Assembly (NCBI GenBank): GCA_023014335.1
Contig: JAECYW010000002.1
Coordinates: 2,170,001 to 2,234,000 of the forward strand
Length of the DNA stretch: 64,000 nt
Direction: 5' to 3'
Source: Galerina marginata
Lineage: Eukaryota; Basidiomycota; Agaricomycetes; Agaricales; Galerinaceae
The position numbers were made by a program, and so were the translations under genes. Position 1 is the stretch's first letter. Each line of letters opens with the position of its first letter. Shown in pieces: positions 46,469-58,193 of this stretch. The notes beneath the pieces were generated by a model, which searched no databases, was not told where the DNA came from, and was given only the letters and a program-made list of their open reading frames with translations.

Positions 46469-49400
46469 TTACAAAGCGGATTTTAGGGTACATTGGATAA
46501 AATTATTATAATCACTCATTATGCTGCTTGGTCTATTTTCATTGAGCCACAACAGTGTATTGGCTGCAATACCCATTGCCGTAGGGGGAACGCCTGCGAG
46601 TCGTGCAACTTTTAGACCATGGCTGTCGCGGTTTATTCCAGGGCGGAGCCTATACGAGTATGTGAAGTGGCCATCCTAGAGGTATCCATTCAGCCAAGAG
46701 CCCAGAGTATAGGTGTAGGAAACGTACGCCAGCATCATCCACATCGGTGCAGTAGAAACGTATGTTGCTGAACACCCCAGATCCATTTAAATTTGCGGTG
46801 TTCCCCACCATCTCGGCCAGTTCGTGGAAGTGCGTTGCGAACAGACAACGACTTTTATTAACAGTCACAAGATGATGGAGCGCTGCAAAGGCGATGGACA
46901 GCCCGTCTTTCACCGTTGTACCTCTACCAACTTCATCCATGATGACCTATATCAACTTGAGTTTCGTTTTGTTGTGTAAACATACAGGGCTCACAAGACT
47001 TTTCTCTGTCGCACGGCGAAGAATATCAGCAGTTTCAAGCATTTCAACCATAAATGTGCTTCGGTCGCGAAAGAGGTCATCCTTGGCCCCAATCCTGGAA
47101 AAGAGTTTGTCAACGACGCTTATATGCGCGTAGTCAGCAGGTACGCATGACCCGACTTGTGCCAGGATAGCTATTATGGCCGTTTGACGAAGCAGAGTCG
47201 ATTTTCCAGCCATATTAGGGCCGGTGATAAGGTGGAGATTCGAAGCCGGTGTCATATCCACCGAATTTGGAGTGAACTGGCGACCAACAGAGAGAAGTCC
47301 CATTTCAACCGATGGATGCCTGCCGTTTACAACATGATAGGAGCCACTTGATAACGGAAGTTAAATTAGCAGTGGTGCACCTAATACTCTGAAAAGTGAA
47401 ACCCACTCGTCACTTATTTCTGGTCGGACGAAGTTCATTTCCTCAGCAAGCATCGCAAAGGCAATAGCGACGTCTAACTCATCAATCACTTGTGCATTTT
47501 GGCGCAATCGATGAGCGTGTTCGATAACCTATAGCAGTTTTCATCGCGTGGCATTGTATGATTAGATAAATGACCAACCTCAAGACTAAGACCTTCGAAA
47601 ATCTCCTTCTCCGCCCCGTGAAGTGCAAGAGATACTTCCGTCATTTTGTTACCAAGTTGAGACCAATCCTGGGAGAAGTTTAATTTGAAAGATTTGGCAA
47701 ACATGCAACTTACTTTGTAGATATAACTCTTTGTTGTGAGACTTTCTCCAATGCTATAGAAGCCTGGGTCAAGATCAAGTTTCTTCTTGTCGCGCTTAGC
47801 TCGAGCGACGTGTAAAAACATGCCCAGGCCAGGGGCCGAACGAAGAGTCAAGGACGGTGCGTCTGCACAACATGAGAGAGATGACAGAAATTACACGGTG
47901 GAAACGCCATACCGAATTCAGATCGGAGGAAGAGTTCCATGGTCTCCTTCTGCTTTACTAGATCTTGACGCAAAACATGCAGAGCTGCCAGTTTTTCTGA
48001 ATAACTGTCGAATAAAGCAATTGCATATATTAAGAGGAGTTGAAGGCAGAATCATCGTTTACGCACCGTGGATGTATCGACCATCTTTTGGGGTCGCATT
48101 TTCCTGGGACAGACGAAGTAGCGTCGGAGTCATCTTCAAGTTCTTGGATGTTTTCATCAACCTCTGAATTTTCAGACAACCCTTCTGAATCAATGACAAT
48201 TGAATTCGAGATTTTTTCGGAGAGACTGTCAAGAGATTTCAAGCGGAGAAACAGGGCGTCGAGACTAGACCAGTCCTTAATTCGAAAGTTGCCAGGATTT
48301 TCGGCGTCCTCCATGGCCATTTCGTGTTCGAAGCGCCTCCTGAGGCGGGCCCAAATATCGATGGCGGCACGTATTTCAACTAGGTCGGTGACGTCTGCTC
48401 GGCCAAGCAAGAACTTCTGGCATAAGCGGCCAACATCATTAACTTCCTTCAAGATATCACAAATATCCATGCGGAAATGCAATCGGCTACGAAAAAGGGC
48501 GACCAAGGATTGACGCGAGTTTATTTCTTGAATAGATGTACTGGGTGAACCTACAGGAATGATCAGGCATCTGGGATAAAGCGGTGAGCAATCGGTGAGC
48601 AACTTACAAAGCCATCTTGCCAATAGTCGTGCACCACCACTTGTTGTGGTTCGTTTCACAACGCTGAGCAACGATCCTGTGCTGCTTCCTTCATGACCGC
48701 TCTCGCGAATTTCGAGTCCTTGAATGGTGTGTAAATCTATTTGCATGCGTTCTTGAGCATTTTCGTGAAGGGGAGCGTCGAGACGGGGCATGTACTCTAA
48801 TAAGTTATCTTGCAAAAACTTCGTGAGTAAATTTATAGCAAGTGACTCCTGGATCGTGCTCGAAGAGTCAATTTTCGACAGTATTGTCGATGGTGTTGTA
48901 CTGTTTGGCTCTTCGGCTGAAATAATGGGCGAAGGTTCACGAGATGAGATAAGGGCCGCATCTATATCAAGGATATCCGTTGGTTGATTATGGGAAGGAA
49001 GGGCGGTGTATGACAGCAGGCAGTTGCTGTCCACGAAAGTCGAGAATATGGGGTGATCCAGTTGTTTTTGTAAGGAATTTTCGAGCACAACCTCCTGAGG
49101 CGCTATCCGGGCAAGCTCGTCAGGGACATTCTCGAGTTCACATCTCTTTGAAAAAAACTCTCCTGTCGAAACGTCTATCCAAGCCAGGCCGACTGGGTGT
49201 GAGGCATCGATGCTAGAGTCTGCGGAGATGCCAATTGCAAGTAGATAGTTATTTTCTTGGGGGTTAAGAAACGATTCGTCGATCAGGGTTCCTGGGGTTA
49301 TTATTCGGGAAATGCGCCTTTCGAATTCCTTGACGTTTGGACTCGGACGAATTAGAAATTCTTCACACATGGCGACGAAACGCTTCTCTTGCTGTACCAG

Positions 49401-50486
49401 CGTTTTGAGATGTTTGTCAAGGTGCAGGAGTGGAAAACCGCACATAGCAACTCGTTCGCCGTTCCATTTTCTGCTTGTGAGCTTGATGTTGAGGAGTCGG
49501 GATATTTCAACCGCTTGATCAAAGTAGGACTGTCGTAGGTGGATAAGTGACTCAAGCAAGGTTGATAGCTATTTCGAAATACCTCATAGAACTGTCCGAC
49601 TCTTGTAAGAAGCAAGCAGTGGGGGAAGCGCTTTAGATTTGCTAATATTTGTCGAGATAGAAATGTTGTGGGTTTCGGAACCTTAGCAGTTTTATCCTTG
49701 ACGGCTACAATATTTCGTTCGGCGGATGTCAAACACATGAAATTTGCACTTACACTTCTCAGTTTCCGTCGATTCTTCTTCTTGGACCTTAGTAGGAGCC
49801 TGGACATATCTGAATATATAGTACTTACCTGCGACCTTTTTCCTTGACCGAGTTTTACGCGCAAGCTTCGTGGCGGGCTCCGTGGTTGCATTCTCACCCG
49901 TTTCTACTGCTAAACGCTATGGTAAACCTCTGTGTATCGACTTTCATAGTGCTTACTGGTATGACCCTCTGAGACTCCTTCAACGAAAGGAGCCGACTCT
50001 CGTGGACGATCTGCCTTGACCGCGTCAGGTGCTTAATCCAAGGTTTATTGAGCTTGAGCTTCATAGATTTTTGAGACAGATCTGAACATCAGCGCACCTT
50101 TAACTTTCCTTGACCGAGGTTTACGTGTAAGTTTTGTGGCAGGCTCAGTAAACGATTGCGCTTCTGCATATGTCAATCAGATTCCTTGATATTGTACTTC
50201 AGAGGCGGTTTTTACCTGTAGGGAGGTCTGTACCCCATTCTTGCAAAGGAGTGGCAAGTGTTCCAGACGGGTTAATATATACACTTGGCAGGTCAGAGAA
50301 TTTCTTTGTAGTCTTCCTCGGCTCTCTAGAAGTTGTTGGATTCTCCACCTCGGCCTCAGCCTTTGCCTGGTGCGCGTTTGATGCAGAAGTACCAAGACGA
50401 CGCGTGAAATGTCGTCGGGAAATCGGAGCTGCGTTTTGTAGAGTTTTCCTGCGGAATAAGGACCCACAAAGACGCGTTGCGACCAT
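46469..50486 (-). CDS. MSH1: Mitochondrial MutS homologue (MSH1)
   Basis: This DNA mismatch repair ATPase maintains mitochondrial DNA. The start at 50486 opens an Arg/Ala-rich presequence ([15 protein letters not shown]...RRLG). The N-terminal linker holds a repeat of EPATKL(T/A)RK(P/T)RSRK in two exons (50102-50150 and 49848-49892). The MutS core begins [11 protein letters not shown] and [20 protein letters not shown], then [34 protein letters not shown] and [13 protein letters not shown]. Later come the lever/clamp helices ([20 protein letters not shown]), the Walker A motif [16 protein letters not shown], and [20 protein letters not shown] (Walker B). The end is [30 protein letters not shown], stop at 46469-46471. 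No GIY-YIG domain. Confidence 0.93.
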
Positions 50487-50738
50487 TCGATTGAAAGTCT
50501 GCTTTGCCACTAATATAGGTTTCTGACATGACTTGGTAAAGCAGTAACTAATTTTTGGAAACGTACCGAGGAGTGTTTGCAGTGAAAGTTAGGGCATAAC
50601 GTCCACGTCCTGACATTTCCAAATGAACGATGTTGGTGGCTCAGATGTAATAGAGCCTTACTTGTTACAGATATTTCATAAATCACAAAAGCTCTGCTGT
50701 GGTTGTTGCTAAAGTTAACTGGGCTTAATTATAACGAA
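50487..50738. promoter_or_regulatory. Divergent promoter between MSH1 and the septin gene
   Basis: There are 252 bp between opposite start codons; the promoter role is inferred from position alone. Confidence 0.4.
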
Positions 50739-52513
50739 ATGTCACGTTACCACGCATCAAATAACCAAAGTCGCGCCACCAATCGGAGTCTAAATCGGAA
50801 TACGACAGCGAATTCCTCGAACTCCTTCTTCTCGAGCTCTCAAAGTCGCGTCCAAGAGTCAAAAATGTCGTTCGCAGGAAGGCGCAGAGGAAACAAAGTT
50901 AAAAAGGGTGTCCAGTTTACCCTGATGGTAGTTGGTATGCTCTGCAGTTTTATGCCTTTTCTATCCCTCACGACGTTTACCGCTCTTTTTCTTCTAGGTG
51001 CCTCGGGAACTGGTCGAACCACCTTTGTCAACACACTCTGCGAGTCTGAGGTCCTTGCTCACAAGGTCTCTGACAATCCTGAGACGGCTCACGTTGAGGA
51101 GGGTATCAGAATCAAGCCCGTTAATGTTGGTAGGTGTTTAGGAGTCTTCCTCCATCGACTGTTTGCTGAATGGACCCTTTGGAATCATTTAGAACTCGAA
51201 GAGGATGGTGTTCGCATCGCTCTTACTATTGTTGATACTCCCGGCTTTGGCGACAACATCGACAACGAGTTTGCGTACGTGTTTTATCTAGGACGGACCG
51301 CAAGCCCATGTTTATTTTGTTTGCAGTTTCCAAGAAATTGTCGGGTACCTTGAGCGCCAATATGACGATATTCTCGCGGAGGAGTCCCGAATCAAGCGTA
51401 ATCCCCGCTTCAGAGACAACCGAGTCCACGTTCTCTTGTACTTCATCCCTCCTACTGGTCATGCGTACGTGGTTGTCGTCTGTCACACTAGCGCCGAACT
51501 AATTTTAACCTAGTTTGAGGGAAATGGATATCGAGCTTATGCGCCGCCTTTCTCCACGAGTCAATGTTATCCCTGTCATTGGCAAAGCCGACTCTTTGAC
51601 CCCGAGCGAGCTCAAAGGCTTCAAAAAGAGGGTGAGTCCGAAACGCTTACCGCATAATACCCGTCTTATGCTTGTGTAGATCATGGAAGACATTGAGCAT
51701 TACGATATCCCTGTTTACAATTTCCCTTATGATGTCGAGGAAGATGATGAAGAGACTATCCAAGACAACAGCGAACTTAGGGTACCTCTATAAGGTTTTT
51801 TTTACCCGTATATCCTTGGCTAATATCTCGTTTAGGCTCTTCTTCCATTTGCCATCATTGGCTCCGAGGAGGAGATTGAAATTGATGGCCAGCCAGTCCG
51901 AGCGCGTATTTATCCCTGGGGCATCGTCGAGGTTGACAACCCGAAACACTCCGATTTCAGCAGGCTCAGGAGTGCCCTTCTCAAGTACATTTATTTCTGT
52001 GTGATGTTTGATGTTGCGCTAACAGTGGTGGAATTAAGCTCCCATCTTGCTGACCTGAAGTCGCTGACACACGACTTGATGTACGAGACATACCGTACAG
52101 AGAAACTGTCGAGGACAGTGCATTCCGATGCGCAGTAAGAAAATTTCCTGTTTTGAGGAGCATGTGGCTGACGGTGCTGGTTATAGCGACTCGTCGATCC
52201 TACCTGAAGAGCTCGCATCGCAGAGCGTGCGCCTCAAGGAAGAGCAGCTGCGCCGAGAAGAAGAGAAGGTCAGTCGCCCAATTGCGGTTAATGGAAATTT
52301 TTTCACATGATGGCGGTTGCTAGTTGCGTGAAATTGAGCTCAAGGTGCAACGCGAAATCAACGAGAAAAGACAGGAATTGCTTGCAAAGGAGGAGTCGCT
52401 CAGGTATGTTGTTGTGGCTAATATGAAAAGAACATTGATGTTGATAGATGGTATCCAGGAATCTGGAGAGTCGACTTGCCGCGCAGGGCTCTCAAGGGGA
52501 GTTTCGCGATTAG
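50739..52513 (+). CDS. Septin GTPase
   Basis: This filament-forming GTPase acts at the septum, hyphal tips and clamp connections. The N-terminus is polar and disordered (MSRYHASNNQSRATNRS) with a basic stretch (GRRRGNKVKKGVQFTLMVVG). Motifs: P-loop GASGTGRTTFVNTLC, DTPGFGDNIDNEF (G3), RDNRVHVLLYFIPPTGHALR, MRRLSPRVNVIPVIGKADSL (G4 GKAD), and the septin unique element RIYPWGIVEVDNPKHSDF then LRSALL. A C-terminal coiled coil follows (LKEEQLRREEEK, REIELKVQREINEKRQELLA), ending LESRLAAQGSQGEFRD. The last intron must end at CCAG before AATCTGGAG to keep frame. The P-loop looks Cdc11/AspA-like, but the subgroup is uncertain. Confidence 0.9.
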
Positions 52514-52744
52514 TTGATGGAAAGGCGGCTGAGGATTATATACCCTGAACATTCACTCTTTTACTTTGATACATAATACGCTCGTTTGGGTGCCGTTGTT
52601 GATAATAATACATTGATTTGATGGAATTGTTTTGATGTGCAAACAAGGATGAAGGATTGTTCTTGACTTTGCTCTGGGATGGAACTGGAATGGGAGACCC
52701 GACACCGGATCGACGACCGTCCGCACTGGCCATCGTCGTCAATC

Positions 52745-55451
52745 ATGTCCCAGCGTCGTCGCTCCTCCGCTGCTAACACTCGTCCCGCCGGCCCTCCCCC
52801 AAATCTCCCCATTCCCAGTCTCCCCGTGCCCCCCCCAGACTCCCCCGACAACCCTTCCACATCCAGGGGCACGCGCTCCAGCTCCTTTGCCAGACCCTCC
52901 GCATCCCCCAACCTCTCAGCCGTCGCCGCCTTTTCCCAAGCCAGACAGGCCATGCCCGACGATCTCTCTGACCCCCCTCCCCAGTCTTATTTGCCTCCTT
53001 CGTCGTTTCGTTCCCCGGATCGAAACCACGATAGCCATGGTCAAACCGACAGGTCTCTGCTGGCCCCTCCAACAGAGAACTCTCATCGTGCAGAACACCG
53101 GCCATCATCACGTCCGTGCGCTGACACGGGCCCTTGAGCTTGCCCGGGAAGCTGTCCAACTGGACTCTACCAACGACAACCCAGAGGCCGCCGTCAATGC
53201 ATATGCCCGGAGCGTCGCGCTCCTCAGTGAAGTCATGGAGAGGGTCAGGAACGGCGAGGACAGCACAACCGACTCGCATAGGAGGAGGCGACGCAGAAGC
53301 GTTGCAGCTCAGGAGGAGGAGGTTAGGCGTCTGCAGAATATTGTCAGTCATCGCCTTTTTAGAGTGCCCTTCAGATCTGACAGACTGTCCTATTCAACCA
53401 GCATGATACATACGCGGATCGCATGAATATCTTGAGTATCATCTACAGCATACCTGCTGTGCCCTATCCTGCCTCGTCAATATATTCCGCTACAACCATC
53501 TCTGGGGGAGAAACATCCACAACCTCCGACTCGCCCACCACCTCCCTGTCCCCTTCATCGGATAGTTCGCCACAAATACCACAGCAGGTATATACCCCTT
53601 ATATTCCAGACGATTCTCCGACCATCGACCCCAACCCTTATACCGACGCAAGAGACAGCATCTACAGACTCGACGAATCAGTTCTCACAGGGTCTGCTAT
53701 TTCTGGTCTTCCCTCAACAAGCCATCCATATGCTGTACAATATGACATTTCACCCCAGGTACAACCAGCCCCTCCGCCTTCCCGCAATTCTGTCATTTCC
53801 CGCAGACGCGCACCTTCCAACCTGCCCCCTAAACCCCCGCCTCCAAACACCTCCCTACCCCCTGCACCGATATCTAACGACACCTCGCCTGAATCCTCCC
53901 CACAAAATGGCAGACGGCCCGATTCGCAAATGAGAGTAGGCGGAGAGGCGCTCGGCCATAGGAGGACGCCTTCTGGTCTTCGAGCTCTGGAAGAAGAAAA
54001 TGAGGATGTTGCGCGCCTAAACAATTGGCCTCAGGAAGAACCCCCGGATAACCAAAAATATGTTCAAGACGCACCACGCACTACGAGGCGAGATTCTCCA
54101 CCGTTGCCCCCCTTACCATCACCTAGTCTTTCCCCAGAGGCATCCGGAACGCCTCGAACATTTTCGCTCAACAAAGGTCCCCCTTCCCCCAGATTGCCAG
54201 GTTCCATGACAGCTAGACCAAGAGCCTTATCCCAACTACCGCTACGCAGTGAAGCTAACGTGCCATACATCAATGCTACAACTAACCAAGGTACCATCGT
54301 CCAACGGAGAAAAACCTCGGCTCCTCCAAGTACCCGCTCGGCTTCCCCAGCGGAGTCCACTACGTCTGCTGGATCAGTCCCACATGCAATGCCTTCAATA
54401 TCCTCGATGCCCACTGGTGGTCTGGTCACTGTTAGAGCTCGGTCATCCTCTCAACCTGGTCGGCGACCATCTATTGTTGGTGGAAGAGTGTCTCCCGACC
54501 AACCGCCTCCATTGCCTGTTAATGGCTCTTCTCGGAAGACATCTACAGCCTCTAAGCTAGAGCCTAATCTATCGAACCTGCGGTTGGATGGATTGCCACA
54601 AGGGAGCACATTTATATATCCCACTGCCGCCTTTACATCGCATCTTCCGACAACACCTACGTCACCTTTACCTCCAGCACCTCCTCCTGACCCCCTTCTC
54701 AAGCCTTATCATATGATGGGCCTTCTGAGAAACACGATGGTCAATATGACAGGTGGCTACGTGACGCGCCGGTTGCATGTGCCCTGTGAAGTCTGGTCTC
54801 AGGGAGGTGCGAAGCTGATCAACCTGGACGAGAAGATTCGCGTCGTTTCGATCTTGTGCTCGGCTTTAGAGCATCTTGAGATCAGCAGTTCTGAATATTT
54901 CGGTGCCGGAAACGTCTGTAGCGGGCTCGCTCTTGGGATTGGAAGCATCGGCAGGAAAGAAGCAGACGCCTGGTTATTAAAGCTTGACGAGTTTTCCAAC
55001 ATCTGTGATGATGTTGTCACCAATTTCGGCAAGAAGTTGGGGGTAGGAGAGGGCTTCGTTTCCAGAAAGCCAACTTGGGGTGGCAAGCTTTTTAGCCGTT
55101 TCGATAAACTGACCAACAATGGGAAGAAGTGAGCATCCTTTTACCTCTCGTAAACGATTCATACTAATTGACATGGATCAAGCCTCGATTCGCCTGCTGC
55201 ATACGTTCAAGGACTCAAAAGGCTCTTCCTGCTTTCCCAACTACTAGACGAACACACTCGTGCAGTTTTATCGCAGCCTATTGCACCGGCTTATGGGGCC
55301 TTCCCACTGGATATTCGCAACCCAGCAGAGCAGAAACTGAAGCGATTTTCCGAGTTCTTCGCCAGCGTTGTTCTCACATTCGTCATTCGTGATCCTTTCG
55401 CAATTGCTCGACAAGTATGTCAAGAAATGCGAGAAATGGCTAGCGGAGTGA
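52745..55451 (+). CDS. MIT-domain protein with conserved fungal C-terminal domain
   Basis: It is probably an ESCRT/endosome-linked protein, judged from the MIT (microtubule interacting and transport) helix bundle: ALTRALELAREAVQLDS and NPEAAVNAYARSVALLSEVM, then VRRLQNI|HDTYADRMNILSII across an intron. The N-terminus and the large middle (about 53470-54700) are Pro/Ser-rich and disordered. The conserved C-terminal domain contains MMGLLRNTMVNMTGGYVTRR, HVPCEVWSQGGAKLINLDEK, SILCSALEHLE and LGIGSIGRKEADAWLLKLDE. It ends in LLDKYVKKCEKWLAE with the stop at 55449-55451. Two one-base frame breaks are needed: at 53111-53120 (HRPSSR to ALTRAL) and at about 55390-55400 (FVIRD to QLLDKYV). Reading straight on gives an AT-rich tail that looks like UTR. 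The exact partner is unknown. Confidence 0.75.
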
Positions 55452-55670
55452 CCATCCCAACCTCTCACACCAGGCCGATCTCTTCAGATCGGTGTCACAT
55501 CATCTTCATTGTTTCGATCTTCCTCTTCTTCAAATCTCATTATTGCCCTATTTGCCTCATTCTGCTCATCATGTTTCTTTTTGTGCCTTTATACATACTT
55601 CGGGAATCTGTGTTCAATAGTTGTAGGATAATAGAGAATTTTTGGTAAAAATTACTGTTGTTGATTCTGA

Positions 55671-57750
55671 TTAAACAAGGATAGTGCGAAAAAGTAATTT
55701 CGCATACAATACATTTAAGAATATGTAACATCTACCGAATGTATGAACTGTGATAATTATAAAATAAAAAGTACCTCCTCGATCCTGAACGATGGGCATA
55801 AATAGATTGCGGTGGTGGGTAAACAAAGAAACCGTGGCATTAGAATGGATCTGCTTCCATTTCTGAAGAATAGGGAGGTTGTTCGTGTGCCCAATGGTGT
55901 CGCGAGAAGCGGTTGAATCACTTGCAGCCGTTGAACTGTTATTGTCGTAGATCAGATTACTGACCGAAATCATAGATAATTCAAACCTACCATATTCTTC
56001 TCGGGTGTATTCATCACCGCCCATTTCTTCATCGGAATCAACAAGGGGATCCGTCGATGTTATGGCTTGCCATGCCTCTGTAGATGCGATTGAGTGAAAA
56101 GGCACAGACGTTAAATAAAAGCTTTACGTTGCAGAATACTTCGCGGTCGGGAGTTATTAAGTAACTGTGGCCGATAGTGTGATTGGATGTCCTTAACCGC
56201 AGCCGTCGATTGAGAGTGATTTCGAGTGTATGGAGAATACCGGTGACGGTGTGATGTGCCATAATGATCAGAGGTTAAACTGTTCTTGTGAGAACCGATA
56301 CGGGAAGAAAAAAGATTCAAAGAATCCTCAAACCGGTCATGAGCATGAAGCTTTGGGTGGGACGTAGAACGTTCTGTTTGCCATTAGGTATCGCAGCAAG
56401 GTGTGAAAGTGAAAGAGCTTACGTATAAGAAAAGCATCGATGACGTGGTCGTCGTCGTCGAGGTCAGGAATAATTGGAACCACCTCCTTGCGGTTTGTCC
56501 TTGATTGCCACCGTCGCCTTCTCTTTGACTGCACCGCGTTTCCCTTTGGCCTTGGGGGTGGTTGCAGGCACACCACGTTTTGCTTTGGCTTTCGTGTCTT
56601 CAACAACCACACTTACTGGTTCGTCATCACCCACAACGCTGCCACTGACTGATACTTTGGCAGACGCCTTCCCAGTTTCTTTTGCGCCGTGGGTTTGAAC
56701 TATACGACTCCTTTGAGCGATGAGCTTCTCGGTCATCGCCATATCTTCAGGCGACTCTTGGTTTTCTTGCGACCATTGTGTATGCGTCAAAGAAGTAAGA
56801 GGTGGGGGAGATGACGACTTTGTTGGATCTGCAAAGGGGTTTGCGCTATCTTCGTCATAATCGTCGTCCTCGGAAGGTGATTCAAGGTAATTATAGCAAA
56901 GCCAGAGGAATGTCTGAGAGCGAGACGCCGAAGAAAATTCTCTGCGGAGGAAGAGGTCAACGAAGTCTAACCGGCCTTCAAAGTGCGTTTGCCCGATTGG
57001 CTAGACAGGAATGCTATGTTACTCGATTTCCGTGAGGGAATACGTTGGCTCCACATACCCCACTGTGATGAGCTAGGACAAATATGAGGTTCGTAATACT
57101 CGTTGAGGGCGGCTGACCAACTTTCTATGAACACAAATGTCATCAAAGCGCAACCAGAACACACAGAAAATAACGAACACAACGGGCTAGAATTTCAGCA
57201 GGTGTTGCAGGAGGGTTATTAACCTCGTTCTCCAGGAGGCTGGTCTTGAGGATGTGTTTAATTCGAGGGGCATCCTGCATATTTCCATTCGTCCGTTGGA
57301 GTGACGGGATTGGATGATAGGTACGAATAGCCGTCTTCATTTCCGGAAAGACTGTGCGAGAGTTCTACATAAGTGGCGAAGCGGCCGGCAAAGTTTGGGC
57401 TACTCACAGCTCATGGTAGTATTCAGGCGTCCAACATTAACCAAAAGCGAGAGCATCGCAAAGTCCTCTGCAAAGACCGAGGATTCTGTGATTTTGTCTT
57501 TGAGCGCCTTGGTCGCCTTGGGCGAGTTGAGGATGGCTCTGAGGTAAAGGTCTCGGAAACATAGTTTGTGTCCCTGCGAGTCACTGGCCGCGTATGGGTC
57601 CGAGAAGACTTCATGCGAATCATTGAATATGCCATGGAGAAAGTCGTACTGAATGTCGACACGAGTTAAAGGCTCTCCGTCCGCGCGTTTGATGGCCACG
57701 CCTCTCCGTGGGGCTGGCGTATTGGTAGGGCTTGCATGCGAAGCCGCCAT
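55671..57750 (-). CDS. Ies1-like INO80 chromatin-remodelling complex subunit
   Basis: Probable homologue of Ino eighty subunit 1. Start at 57750 (MAASHASPTNTPAPRRG). The conserved N-terminal part has RVDIQYDFLHGIFND, FRDLYLRAILNSPKATKALK, FAEDFAMLSLLVNVGRLNTT, EMKTAIRTYHPIPSLQ and RIKHILKTSLLENE. It continues RLDFVDLFLRREFSSASRSQ then TFLWLCYNYLES. A Lys/Ala-rich basic stretch follows (KAKAKRGVPATTPKAKGKRG), then VVPIIPDLDDDDHVIDAFLI and a His/Ser/Arg-rich region, ending in DSDEEMGGDEYTREEY and an AT-rich last exon. A one-base frame shift is needed at about 56485-56500. The 3' end is uncertain: 55671 is the first stop if no further intron is used. Confidence 0.65.
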
Positions 57751-58193
57751 GAGAGCGAAGGGCGACTCTCTAGGCTGCAAATCTAACAGAAAGAATTGGT
57801 TAGCTTGCGCGGTGGTTACAAAAGTGAAACACACTTGTTGCAGCTCAAGGTTAGATGCAAAGTCAGTTGTCAGTTGTCATTGTCAACAAATGAGGGCTTG
57901 CCATTCAGAGGTTATTCTGAGAATGAGTCACATGATGGCGACAGTCGGCCATTTCTCGGGAGAATTGGAATGCAATTGAAATGAAAACTACGAGGATTTG
58001 TATGAATACGAATATGAATACACAAAATGATTGGATATAGGGATATCATGGAAAGGTGAATGGTATATAGACATAATCCAAAATGTAATGTAATGTATCC
58101 CAAGGCAAAGGACAAGGAAATAATGTAACAAAGTTTGACGCGTGTCGGCATACACGTCGGAAATGAAGTGTGTTCTCTGGTAGAACAAAAATT
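57751..58193. other. Intergenic region
   Basis: This 443-bp AT-rich stretch lies between two minus-strand genes. No gene was seen; it should hold the Ies1-like gene promoter and the hydrolase 3' UTR. Confidence 0.45.

Noticed and set aside
55452..55648. Hydrophobic C-terminal extension of the MIT-domain protein
   Set aside because: The uninterrupted frame gives an AT-rich, membrane-like tail, but the family-like end (KKCEKWLAE, stop) lies one base out of frame just upstream. The tail is probably translated UTR.
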